NCBI RefSeq assembly: GCF_036492245.1
Contig: NZ_AP025286.1
Span: 2,542,001 to 2,606,000, forward strand
Direction: 5' to 3'
DNA length: 64,000 nt
Source: Treponema bryantii
GTDB taxonomy: Bacteria > Spirochaetota > Spirochaetia > Treponematales > Treponemataceae
Numbering within the stretch: the stretch's first letter is position 1; each line of letters starts with the position of its first letter. The notes under the pieces were generated by a model. That model was not told the origin of the DNA and did no database searches. It saw nothing but the letters and a program-made list of their open reading frames with translations. The position numbers and the translations under genes are program-made. Shown in pieces: positions 17,079 through 25,711 of this stretch.

Positions 17079-19145
17079 TTACAAAACTGCAATTTCATCC
17101 GCAAGCTCTGCGAACGGACCTGGAATTGCATGAGAACCGCGGTGGTTTCCGAAGAAGTCTTCATTAAAGATAATATCGGTTCCATCGCGGTTTTCAAATT
17201 TCTGCTCAGGCTCAAAAGCCGCGCCGAGGACAGCAGTAGTTATAATACCGGTCTTATAGTCACCAATCAGCTCTGCAAGATTATTCCTTAAAACACCGCC
17301 CTTCAAAGAAATCTTAGCCTTATTCTTTTTATCACCTACAAGCTTATCAGTTTCATGTTTGCAGACAGTTGCACCATTAAAATATGCATTGCCGCCCAGC
17401 CATACAGGAAGATGACCGAAATGATATTTTGCAAGCGGTCCCATATCAGGTTCACGGTCCATCATAAAATTACTGATCCATTCATCATAGGTTGGGAAGA
17501 TATCGAACGGAGCTGTTCCAACTACTTCATAATCTGTAGCTGCAGCAGTTTTTTCCTTATCAGTGATTTGAGCAATCTGAGCAAAGATATTATTGTAAAT
17601 TCTGTCATCACCATGAAGAATTGTCATAAAGCCGGCAACCTCTGTACGGTGGCGGATATGGTATGGAGTATAACGAGGCTCTCTCTGATCATTTACAATA
17701 CTGTCTACACCGGAATTGATGAGACTGAAAGAACCAAGGATCAGATTATGAACAACAGCAATTCCTTCACTTGGAATTGTAATGGAAACCTTAGAAAGTA
17801 AAAGGTTATTATCAATTGTTGTCGGACCATGTCCAACTTCAATAAACACATCAGTTGAGAACATTGCTCCCTGCGCAGCCTCGCGTCCAGCCGGCCGTTC
17901 ATTATTGTACATCAGATTCTGAGTAATGCGCGCCCCCTGTGCTTCCCAGTCCAGCCATACACCCATAATACAGTCATGAATATGATTGCGTCGGATTACA
18001 ACATCAATAGCAGCATGCAATTTGATGCCCGCAGTCTCCGCACCACCAAGCTGCTGAGAATTACAGATATGATGAATATGACAGTCTTCGATAGTAGAGA
18101 AAACTCCACCCATACGGCCGACAATACCAGTCTGCTCACAGTGATGAACATGACAACGGCGCACAGTATGAGAGCCGATATTCTCCTTTGTCCAGCCGTG
18201 ATACTGACCACGACAGACTGCATCGCGTTCCATCTGAGTAGGACTCTTAAGATGCTTAGTATAAAAGTACATATCGTTTTCGTCGTCGCGATATTTACCA
18301 AGAGAAATACCACAGCAGCGGCTGTTACAAACCTCAAGGTCTTCGAATACCCAGCCCTTACTCCAGTGAGGTCCAATCAAACCATCCTGATAGGCAGCCG
18401 GAGGAGCCCAGGTAGTAGCACCATTACAGATTTTAAAACCGCGCACAGTAATATAATTAAGCCCGTTTACTTCCGGCATAAAGCAGTTACGGCGCGCAAG
18501 AATTTCTACACTCTGCTTGTTAGGATCAAGCCCCTTAAAGTTGCAGTAGAAAACAGTGTACTTGCCGGCCTTAATTTCCTTAGCCTGTGCATTGATTATA
18601 TATTCAGATTTATAAGGACCGTTTGCATTATACTGAGGACCCGGAGCATCTCCTTCCTGTTCGCAATACCATTTGAACTCAGATTCCTTCTGATTCCAGG
18701 CACATGGATCAGCCTTACCAGCCACACATTCTTCAAGAGTTGCAGTCTCATACATCATAAAACCGTTCAAAACGACACTTCCAGTATGACGAACCGTAGG
18801 AGCAAAATACCAGTCTCCGCAGACATAACTTGTATATGGATTGTAACCGCCAAAAATACTGTTATCAATTTTAGCAGTCCAGACATCACCCTTATATTTT
18901 TTCCAGCCCTTCAAAACCTCAGAACCGGTAATTACCGCACCGAGGGGCTTTTCCGAACGGTAAACAACAGGCTGCCCTTCTTCACCGCCAAAGCGAGGCA
19001 CAACCTGCTCGCGGTAAATACCAGGCGCAACAATAACCTCATCTCCCGCCTTAGCCAGCTGTGCAGCTTCATTTATAGTCTTAAAAGGAAGCTCTTTACT
19101 TCCGTTTCCATTTTTCTTAGTTTTAGCGTTTACATAAAAAATCAT
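17079..19145 (-). CDS. GH120 family beta-xylosidase (right-handed beta-helix)
   Basis: 688 residues, no signal peptide, so probably cytoplasmic. From memory of the GH120 beta-xylosidase XylC of Thermoanaerobacterium, long blocks agree: TVRGFKICNGATTWAPPAA, GLIGPHWSKGWVFEDLEVCN, AGIKLHAAIDVVIRRNHIHD and VWLDWEAQG. D399 in VWLDWEAQG and E436 in DVFIEVGHG align with the reported nucleophile and acid/base; the spacing is 37 rather than 23 residues because of an extra loop (about 416-430). The N terminus has the common beta-helix start (AGDEVIVAPGIYREQV). It would split xylo-oligosaccharides to xylose. AGGAG lies 8 nt before the ATG, with TATAAT upstream. Other hemicellulases are 40 kb away in this window. 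Confidence 0.85.
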   Translation of the reverse strand: MIFYVNAKTKKNGNGSKELPFKTINEAAQLAKAGDEVIVAPGIYREQVVPRFGGEEGQPVVYRSEKPLGAVITGSEVLKGWKKYKGDVWTAKIDNSIFGGYNPYTSYVCGDWYFAPTVRHTGSVVLNGFMMYETATLEECVAGKADPCAWNQKESEFKWYCEQEGDAPGPQYNANGPYKSEYIINAQAKEIKAGKYTVFYCNFKGLDPNKQSVEILARRNCFMPEVNGLNYITVRGFKICNGATTWAPPAAYQDGLIGPHWSKGWVFEDLEVCNSRCCGISLGKYRDDENDMYFYTKHLKSPTQMERDAVCRGQYHGWTKENIGSHTVRRCHVHHCEQTGIVGRMGGVFSTIEDCHIHHICNSQQLGGAETAGIKLHAAIDVVIRRNHIHDCIMGVWLDWEAQGARITQNLMYNNERPAGREAAQGAMFSTDVFIEVGHGPTTIDNNLLLSKVSITIPSEGIAVVHNLILGSFSLINSGVDSIVNDQREPRYTPYHIRHRTEVAGFMTILHGDDRIYNNIFAQIAQITDKEKTAAATDYEVVGTAPFDIFPTYDEWISNFMMDREPDMGPLAKYHFGHLPVWLGGNAYFNGATVCKHETDKLVGDKKNKAKISLKGGVLRNNLAELIGDYKTGIITTAVLGAAFEPEQKFENRDGTDIIFNEDFFGNHRGSHAIPGPFAELADEIAVL

Positions 19146-19231
19146 ACAAAAATCTCCTGTACGATATTATTATACACCGCCATTTCAGAAAAAATTGAAA
19201 TATTGTCTACAAAAATAGATGAAAAGTACCC

Positions 19232-19260
19232 TTGTTTGAAGCCTTCTTTTTGTCTAAAAT
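19232..19260 (+). promoter_or_regulatory. polA promoter, predicted leaderless
   Basis: -35 TTGTTT (19232-19237), exactly 17 bp, then -10 TAAAAT (19255-19260). Six nt separate the -10 from the polA ATG and there is no Shine-Dalgarno. Confidence 0.6.
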
Positions 19261-19266
19261 ACTCTT

Positions 19267-22149
19267 ATGGAATTCAATGACAAAACTGTATACGTATTAG
19301 ACAGCTACGGACTTATTTTCCGTTCTTATTTTGCATTTATAAACCGTCCGCTCACAAACCCGCGCGGCGAAAACGTTTCGGCCCTCTTCGGCTTTTTCAG
19401 AAACTTTCATTTTATCCTTGAACATTACAAGCCGGGCTACATAGTTGCAGCCATGGACAGCAAAACTAAAACTTTCCGTCACGAAATGTACAATCAGTAC
19501 AAGGCAACACGCCCAAAAACACCGGAAGATCTTCACGCACAGATTCCGTGGATCTGCGACACCCTCAAAGCCCTCGGAATCCCGGTTCTTCAGTGCGACG
19601 GCTACGAAGCAGACGACATCATTGCAACCGTAGCCCGCAAGTGCCGCGAAACAGGCCGCACCTGCCGCATCCTCAGCGGTGACAAGGATCTAATGCAGCT
19701 CGTAGACGAAACCACACAGATTATGAAGCCGGAAACAGGCGCCAACACTTGGAAGGTAACCGGCATAGAAGGCGTTGAAGCCGAATGGGGTGTAAAGCCT
19801 CCTCAGCTCCTCGACCTGCTTTCTCTCTACGGAGACACCGCCGACAATATTCCTGGCGTTCACGGAGTCGGAGTAAAAACCGCTTCCAAACTCCTGGGCG
19901 ATTACGGCGACCTCGATGGCATCTACGCCCACATCGACGAAATCAAAGGCGCAATGCAGAAAAAGCTCGCCGACGGTAAAAAAGACGCCTACTTCAGCCG
20001 CGACCTCGTCCGCCTCTGCGACACCGTTCCGTGCCCTGACATCGACGCCGCCATTAATTCCGACAAGTACACCTTCAACTACCACGCCGCCGCCGACCTC
20101 CTCATGAGCTTCGGTGTTCCGGCCGTAGCCAAAAGTTACGCCGCCTTGGGAGTTGAGAATGGACAAAAGATGGAAGGGGGAAGTCTCCCCCTCGCTCCAG
20201 CCGCCGACGCGTCTTCCGCTACCCCTTCTCCTAGGGGTTCCACCCCTAAAACCCCGGGCAGCACGGTGGTTGAGCCTGTCGAAACTACCGCAGATTTCGT
20301 CCCATTAAAACAAAACGATACTTCAAACTATAAAGCACTTACAACCTTGCCTGACCTCACAGCTTACATAGATTCAGCTCTCAAATCCAAGGCCGTTTCC
20401 TACGACAGCGAAACCGACGGCCTCGATACAATAACCGCAAACATCCTCGGCTTCTCCCTCTGCTGTGAAGAAGGAAAAGCCGTATACATACCAATCTCCC
20501 GCGACGGCGGAGATCTCTTCTCTGAATCTGTTGGAGTTCCTCTCAAAGACGCACTCACACAGCTTCTCCGCCTCTTTGACGCAGACATCACCTTAGTAAT
20601 GCACAACGCCAAGTTCGACCTCAAAGTTCTTGCCACAAACATCAGAAAAGCAGGCTTTAAAGACGCAGACATAATCATCAATAAAATCTTAAAAACAAAA
20701 CTTCACGACACAATGATATACGCCTGGCTTCAGAATCCTGAACGCCTTGGCAAAAACGGCTACTCACTCGAGTTCCTCGGAGAAACAGTTCTCGGCCTTA
20801 AAGGAATTGAGTTCTCAGAACTTGTCTCAAAAGGCCAGACCTTCGCCGACGTTCCGCTCGAAAAAGCCGCACCTTACGCCGCCGAAGACGCCGACTTCAC
20901 ACTCAAGCTCTATAACAAACAACAGAACACAAATGACCTCTTTGCCCTCGAAATGTCCATCCTCCCCGTTCTCACCCGCATGGAGCTCACCGGAATCCAT
21001 CTGGATACCGCTACCCTCCACGCCTACAACAAAGAACTCACAGAAGGAATCGAACAGGCCGAGCAGGCAATCTACAAAGAAGTTGGCCATGAGTTCAATA
21101 TTGCATCTCCAAAACAGCTTCAGACAGTTCTCTTTGAAGAACGCGGACTCAAAGCCGGAAAGAAAACAAAAACCGGCTACTCTACAGATACTTCCGTTCT
21201 CGAAGAACTCGCTGCCCTCGATCCAGTCCCTCGAATGATTCTCGATTACCGCGAAATGGCAAAACTCAAATCAACCTACGTTGAAACACTTCCAAAACTT
21301 ACAGACAATCAGGGCCGCATCCATACAGATTTCGTGCAGACAGGAACCGCCACCGGCCGTCTCTCATGCCGCGAACCAAACCTTCAGAATATTCCGGTAC
21401 GAAACGAAGCCGGCCGCCGCATCCGTTCAGCTTTCACAGCTCCAGACGGAAAAGTCCTGATCTCTGCCGACTACGCACAGATTGAACTTGTAGTACTCGC
21501 ACATCTTTCAAACGACGTAAATATGTGCAAAGCCTTCAATGAAGGAACAGACGTTCACAAGGCAACAGCTGCCCTCATATACGGAGTTGAGCCAGATGCC
21601 GTTACCCCGGATATGCGCCGTACCGCTAAAACAATCAACTTTGGTGTAATTTACGGAATGTCTGCATTCCGCCTTGCAAACGACCTTGGCATTTCCCGCA
21701 CACAGGCTTCAATGTTCATTGATAACTACTTCCGTATGTACAGCAGCGTAGATGCCTTTATCAAAGAAACAATTCAGAAAGCAGAACAGACTGGCTATGT
21801 AGAAACAATCTTTGGACGCCGCCGTCCAATTCTTGCAATCAACAGCCGAAATAAGGTAGAAAAATCAGCTGCAGAACGAATCGCCGTAAATACACCGGTT
21901 CAGGGTTCTGCTGCAGACATCGTAAAAAAAGCAATGCTCGCAGTTTCTGCCGCCCTCGAGGAATCAAAATCTCCAGCCCGTCTCCTTCTTCAGGTACATG
22001 ACGAACTGATTTTTGAATGTCCGGACGACCAGGCAACAATCGACGCAACAATCGCGCTCATAAAAGATAAAATGGAAAACGCCGTAAAACTCAACGTTCC
22101 GCTCCGCGTAAGCATTGAACACGGCAAAAACTGGGGAGAATTCCACTAA
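19267..22149 (+). CDS. polA: DNA polymerase I with 5' nuclease and proofreading domains
   Basis: 960 residues with all three Pol I domains. The 5'-3' nuclease (1-290) has DGYEADDIIAT, SGDKDLMQLV and GVHGVGVKTA. The 3'-5' exonuclease keeps its metal ligands: YDSETDG (D-x-E, near 380), HNAKFDLKVL and YAAEDADFTLKLY, so proofreading is probably active. The polymerase has motif A SADYAQIELVVLAHLS (near 733), motif B RRTAKTINFGVIYGMSAF and motif C LLQVHDELIFE (near 910). Odd: between the nuclease and exonuclease domains about 45 residues (302-345) come from two different dispersed repeats translated in frame. The first 1 kb is more GC-rich in codon choice than the polymerase end. The coaE start codon overlaps its stop by one base. 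Confidence 0.96.
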   Translation: MEFNDKTVYVLDSYGLIFRSYFAFINRPLTNPRGENVSALFGFFRNFHFILEHYKPGYIVAAMDSKTKTFRHEMYNQYKATRPKTPEDLHAQIPWICDTLKALGIPVLQCDGYEADDIIATVARKCRETGRTCRILSGDKDLMQLVDETTQIMKPETGANTWKVTGIEGVEAEWGVKPPQLLDLLSLYGDTADNIPGVHGVGVKTASKLLGDYGDLDGIYAHIDEIKGAMQKKLADGKKDAYFSRDLVRLCDTVPCPDIDAAINSDKYTFNYHAAADLLMSFGVPAVAKSYAALGVENGQKMEGGSLPLAPAADASSATPSPRGSTPKTPGSTVVEPVETTADFVPLKQNDTSNYKALTTLPDLTAYIDSALKSKAVSYDSETDGLDTITANILGFSLCCEEGKAVYIPISRDGGDLFSESVGVPLKDALTQLLRLFDADITLVMHNAKFDLKVLATNIRKAGFKDADIIINKILKTKLHDTMIYAWLQNPERLGKNGYSLEFLGETVLGLKGIEFSELVSKGQTFADVPLEKAAPYAAEDADFTLKLYNKQQNTNDLFALEMSILPVLTRMELTGIHLDTATLHAYNKELTEGIEQAEQAIYKEVGHEFNIASPKQLQTVLFEERGLKAGKKTKTGYSTDTSVLEELAALDPVPRMILDYREMAKLKSTYVETLPKLTDNQGRIHTDFVQTGTATGRLSCREPNLQNIPVRNEAGRRIRSAFTAPDGKVLISADYAQIELVVLAHLSNDVNMCKAFNEGTDVHKATAALIYGVEPDAVTPDMRRTAKTINFGVIYGMSAFRLANDLGISRTQASMFIDNYFRMYSSVDAFIKETIQKAEQTGYVETIFGRRRPILAINSRNKVEKSAAERIAVNTPVQGSAADIVKKAMLAVSAALEESKSPARLLLQVHDELIFECPDDQATIDATIALIKDKMENAVKLNVPLRVSIEHGKNWGEFH
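20173..20259 (+). repeat. palindromic repeat family A, copy 3 (in frame in polA)
   Basis: Hairpins GGGGGA-AGTC-TCCCCC and TAGGGGT-TCC-ACCCCTA, with the same GCTCCAGCCGC...CTTCCGC spacer. The second stem differs from copies 1 and 4 at both paired sides, so pairing is kept. It is read in the same frame as copy 1, giving SLPLAPAA and SSATPS. Confidence 0.85.
20265..20289 (+). repeat. second dispersed repeat in polA (encodes VVEPVETT)
   Basis: GGTGGTTGAGCCTGTCGAAA followed by CTACC, an imperfect inverted repeat of a type scattered widely in bacterial genomes. It lies directly after the family A copy and is translated as VVEPVETT in the Pol I linker. Confidence 0.65.
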
Positions 22150-22739
22150 TGTTCGACAAAGGCAGTAAGGCATCAACAGCAGATAATACAACAGGAACTC
22201 AGGTAATCGCCGTAGTCGGCCCAATGGCCGCCGGTAAAAACTATATCTGTTCTCAAATGGAAAAAGATGGATGGGCATCCGTGGACGCAGATATTCTCGT
22301 TCACGAAGCCATCGAAATTGCAAAAGATCGAATCCTTGACACTTTTATTCCTTATGCCGAACAGCAGAATCTCAAACTTACCAGAATTGACGGAACAATC
22401 GACCGCCGAGCCCTCGGTAAGCTCCTGTTTGCAATTCCAGAACTGCTCAAGATTCAGGAATCAATTGTGTATCCTATCATCACAAAAAAAATAGATGATT
22501 TTATAAACGAACACAAAAAAACAATTATAAATGCAACCGTGCTTTATAAGACTCCGGAGCTTCTCGTCCGCTGTGAAAAAATTCTGTTTGTAACAGCTCC
22601 CCGCCTTACACGACTCAGACGAGCGCGTCGCCGAGATCATCTGTCTTACAGACAAATATTCCGCCGTTTTCATGCACAGCGGAACTTATTAAGAGAATAT
22701 AAAAAGTCTGGAATTCCTTTAGAGATAATTCAGAATTAA
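22149..22739 (+). CDS. coaE: dephospho-CoA kinase
   Basis: 196 residues, the usual CoaE size. It phosphorylates the ribose 3'-OH of dephospho-CoA, the last step of CoA synthesis. The P-loop is GPMAAGKN (24-31), with Asn where Ser or Thr normally follows Lys. WASVDADILVHEAI matches the CoaE substrate-binding stretch, followed by DRRALGKLLF and VTAPRLTRLRRARRRD (lid arginines). Its ATG overlaps the polA stop (TAATG) and the polA end supplies GGAGAA as ribosome-binding site, so it is co-transcribed with polA. Its stop shares bases with the convergent gene. The Asn in the P-loop leaves a small chance that activity is altered. Confidence 0.88.
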   Translation: MFDKGSKASTADNTTGTQVIAVVGPMAAGKNYICSQMEKDGWASVDADILVHEAIEIAKDRILDTFIPYAEQQNLKLTRIDGTIDRRALGKLLFAIPELLKIQESIVYPIITKKIDDFINEHKKTIINATVLYKTPELLVRCEKILFVTAPRLTRLRRARRRDHLSYRQIFRRFHAQRNLLREYKKSGIPLEIIQN

Positions 22740-24571
22740 ACTCTTGAATGTCTTGAAACAAACAAAACGGATGCACAAATCAGCATGATGATGTAAAGGA
22801 CCAGTCCTGTTATCATACCGCCTGAAATTCCAAGTCCACCTAACAGAACGTAGTTTATGAGACGGAACAGGAACATCATCATCTTATTGAAAAGCATCGA
22901 AATAAGAATAAACGGAATAAAGGCAAAAGCCCACGAGAACTTAAAATACTGGTTCACATCAATTCTGTTATTCCAGCCGAAGCCTGCGAGCAGAACAAAA
23001 ATCACAAGAATCCACAACGGGAAATACATTCTGTTCATAAGTGACTGACCGTAAACCTCAGTACAGAAACCATATTTTTCTGCCATTCGAACAAGCTTAA
23101 TCAAAGAAGGCAATGACATAGATTCCGGGGTTGAAGTTGAACGCTCCAGCAGCAGGAAATCATCATAAGGAATTGAAAGCAGTAGATACTCTGGTGTCGT
23201 TGCAGTTTCTCCATTCTGATATGTATAAAGCGGTTCATTATGAATATCAGGGGAGTCTCTACCCACAGACTTCAGCAGAATATATGGAACACAGTCGATA
23301 CTGTCATCAATTCCCATAAGAGCCTTTGTAGTTGGAGTAAGGGTTTTTACAGAAACAGGAAGAACCTTAGCATAAGGAACCGTCATTGTTCTGAAAACAT
23401 CACCATTGCGGCTTATAGAAACTACAGTTAATCCACGCAGATACTGAATGGAATTGCCGGTAGAAGCAACCGTTGTCATTCCCTTAAAATAAACAATATC
23501 GCGTGAACCATCTGCATATTCATAGGCAAAATAAATATCATTTGCGCTTTCAAAACTCTTAAGTTCGAAGGTTTCATCTACAAAGAAACTGCGTTCATTG
23601 ATACGGTTTTCAGCAATCTCAAGATAGAAAACAACATCCGGATCAGACTGCATTTCGCGCGAAGACTGATAAAGCTCGCGGAAAATATAATAAGCTTTCA
23701 GGTCATCCTTTTGAACAAGAGCAAGATATCCCTGATACTTCTTTTCAAAAATTAACTGCCCTTCTGTTTTTGCAAGATTATGATATTCAGTAAGATTATT
23801 CCAGGCAGCTGTAGAAAGCTTTTTCAACTCTTCAAGGTTCGGATCCTTTGGAGTAGCAAGCTTAATTCCAAGTTCTGAATAATAATGTGCATTGAACCAT
23901 TCTTTTTTATCAAAGGCCGACTGAGCTTTTTCATATAACTGATAAACCTCATTTATCTGCTTTGCATCAATTACAACACGGTCTACCTTTTCAGCTTCTT
24001 CAACAGATTCATAAAGCTTAAAACGGATATTTGAAGTGCGGGCACGGTTAATTTCTACGTCAGCACGATCCTTCAGATTGATTGCATTTTTCTCATTCGG
24101 ACTGAGTTTAAGAGCAGCTTCTGCATAATTCATAGCGCGTTCGTAATAGCCGTTATCAAAAAGCTTGTTTCCAACGTTTATATAATCATTAACAATTTTA
24201 GGACGATTTATAATCGAAGCTTTTTTATTTGCAGTAAGAAGGCCTAATACTTCAGAACATACAGTCAAAAAGAAAGCAATCGAAATTGAAACAATCATAA
24301 CCATCTTAAAACGTTCCATCATAGCCTTTGAGAAACGTTCTGTACTTCCTTCCGGATTACGACCAAAATGCACTGAGCAGCTTACAACAAAACCTGTTAT
24401 CACAACACCAGGAATATACCTTCCAAAATTCTGAAGGCTTGTCATTATTTTATAAACAACAACAGAAGATTCTGGAACAGCAGCAGGAATATTGCTCATA
24501 AAACCTGCAACAAAACTGACTACAAGTCCGATTGCTACGAATATAGAAAGTATGCCAACTAATTTTTTCAT
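22736..24571 (-). CDS. unrecognised membrane protein with TPR-like helical periplasmic region
   Basis: 611 residues, no family recognised. Three N-terminal membrane segments (about 5-25, 50-70, 92-115) are followed by a soluble part. That part opens with TPR-like repeats (YINVGNKLFDNGYYERAMNY, AALKLSPNEKNAINLKDRAD), has a charged helical stretch, and then a beta-rich part. At least three hydrophobic segments close the C terminus. GGGGAAGAG precedes the ATG. It is 11 nt downstream of another large membrane protein on the same strand, so the two probably form an operon and perhaps a complex. Its stop overlaps that of coaE. Confidence 0.75.
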   Translation of the reverse strand: MKKLVGILSIFVAIGLVVSFVAGFMSNIPAAVPESSVVVYKIMTSLQNFGRYIPGVVITGFVVSCSVHFGRNPEGSTERFSKAMMERFKMVMIVSISIAFFLTVCSEVLGLLTANKKASIINRPKIVNDYINVGNKLFDNGYYERAMNYAEAALKLSPNEKNAINLKDRADVEINRARTSNIRFKLYESVEEAEKVDRVVIDAKQINEVYQLYEKAQSAFDKKEWFNAHYYSELGIKLATPKDPNLEELKKLSTAAWNNLTEYHNLAKTEGQLIFEKKYQGYLALVQKDDLKAYYIFRELYQSSREMQSDPDVVFYLEIAENRINERSFFVDETFELKSFESANDIYFAYEYADGSRDIVYFKGMTTVASTGNSIQYLRGLTVVSISRNGDVFRTMTVPYAKVLPVSVKTLTPTTKALMGIDDSIDCVPYILLKSVGRDSPDIHNEPLYTYQNGETATTPEYLLLSIPYDDFLLLERSTSTPESMSLPSLIKLVRMAEKYGFCTEVYGQSLMNRMYFPLWILVIFVLLAGFGWNNRIDVNQYFKFSWAFAFIPFILISMLFNKMMMFLFRLINYVLLGGLGISGGMITGLVLYIIMLICASVLFVSRHSRV

Positions 24572-24582
24572 ATTCTCTTCCC

Positions 24583-25557
24583 CTATCTAGCCTTTTTAGC
24601 ATGCTTTCGGATTGCAAACTTTACAACACCAGAGGTTATAAAAAGGAAAGCAAAGAAACAGTTGAGTATAAAAAGCAAAGGCTCGCTTACTATTCCACTA
24701 AGGGCCTTAAGAAAAGTCTTAGTCATAATTGTCGTTTTTATAGAATCAAACATCGGAGTAAAATACACAGAATTAAGACACAGAATAAGCGCAGTTGTAA
24801 TAAACAGAATTACTGCATTCAAAAGACGCCAGTCAAAGAAATTTGTAATTCCATAAACTGAACAAAGAAGTAGTACAAAAGAGATTAAAGTAAGAATATG
24901 CTGAATACCACCAGAATAAGCACCACTTATCATGGAATTAAGAAGTCTGAAATCCACAGGAATCGGATTACTATTTTCTCCAAAAATATTCTTCAGCTGA
25001 ACTTCACGGAAAGGCTGTGCCTTACGGTTCAATACAAAATTTGAGTTATCTCCAATGGTTTTATATTCAACTCCGCCATTTTCTGTTGTATCAATTATGA
25101 TTGCCTGTGCTTCCGGAGCTCTACCCTTCGTTGATACACTGAACTCCGTTGTAAAATAATAAACATCATCATCAACCTTTCTGAAATAATTCGGAGAAAG
25201 AGATTCAGTTTTATTTTCAAAGGTGAATTTACGAGAACAGAAATCCTTAAGCTTAAAAGTACATGGAACAAACAATGCCCAGGTTAAAGCACAAAGAACA
25301 ATATAAACAGTAAGCTGCAACGCTCCACCCGGATGTCTGATTCTGTAATAAGAGATTAAAGGAAGAATAAAAATCTGCATACAGAACATTACATAAAACA
25401 AAGACTTAAAAAGCTCTTGATCTCTAAAAAATGTAATATCACGACCTGCAATAAATCCAAGCAGATTCAAATAAAGAGAATATAAAAGTGTTCCAAGAAT
25501 AGTTCCAGGAATCAGAATAATAAAATAAATTAAGGCCAGTTTTAATGCTTTTCTCAT
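24583..25557 (-). CDS. unrecognised multi-pass membrane protein
   Basis: 324 residues with membrane segments at about 7-30, 50-70 and 80-100, a soluble domain of about 110 residues (SRKFTFENKTESLSPNYFRKV onward, beta-rich), and three further segments to the end. This layout (helices, extracytoplasmic domain, helices) is like that of the neighbour at 22736 and broadly recalls LptF/LptG, but I see no motif to support that. The Shine-Dalgarno is AAGGAAG. First gene of a two-gene unit, divergent from the STAS gene. Confidence 0.7.
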   Translation of the reverse strand: MRKALKLALIYFIILIPGTILGTLLYSLYLNLLGFIAGRDITFFRDQELFKSLFYVMFCMQIFILPLISYYRIRHPGGALQLTVYIVLCALTWALFVPCTFKLKDFCSRKFTFENKTESLSPNYFRKVDDDVYYFTTEFSVSTKGRAPEAQAIIIDTTENGGVEYKTIGDNSNFVLNRKAQPFREVQLKNIFGENSNPIPVDFRLLNSMISGAYSGGIQHILTLISFVLLLCSVYGITNFFDWRLLNAVILFITTALILCLNSVYFTPMFDSIKTTIMTKTFLKALSGIVSEPLLFILNCFFAFLFITSGVVKFAIRKHAKKAR

Positions 25558-25663
25558 AATCTTCCTTATATATTATAATACATTATAATTATCGGTATAA
25601 AAATGGTAATTTTTTAATATATAAAAATGATTTAGAAAAAGTACGATTATTCCGATAATAAGT

Positions 25664-25693
25664 TTGACATATAATGCATTTGTTAGATATAAT
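25664..25693 (+). promoter_or_regulatory. sigma70 promoter of the STAS gene
   Basis: Perfect -35 TTGACA (25664-25669), an 18-bp spacer and perfect -10 TATAAT (25688-25693), giving a short leader with GATAGGA before the ATG at 25712. Confidence 0.75.
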
Positions 25694-25711
25694 AAGAAGA
25701 TAGGATTATAT

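Noticed and set aside
17976-19280. Long plus-strand open frame of 434 codons
   Set aside because: It is antisense to the GH120 gene, whose product has clear motifs; composition is shadow-like and there is no ribosome-binding site.
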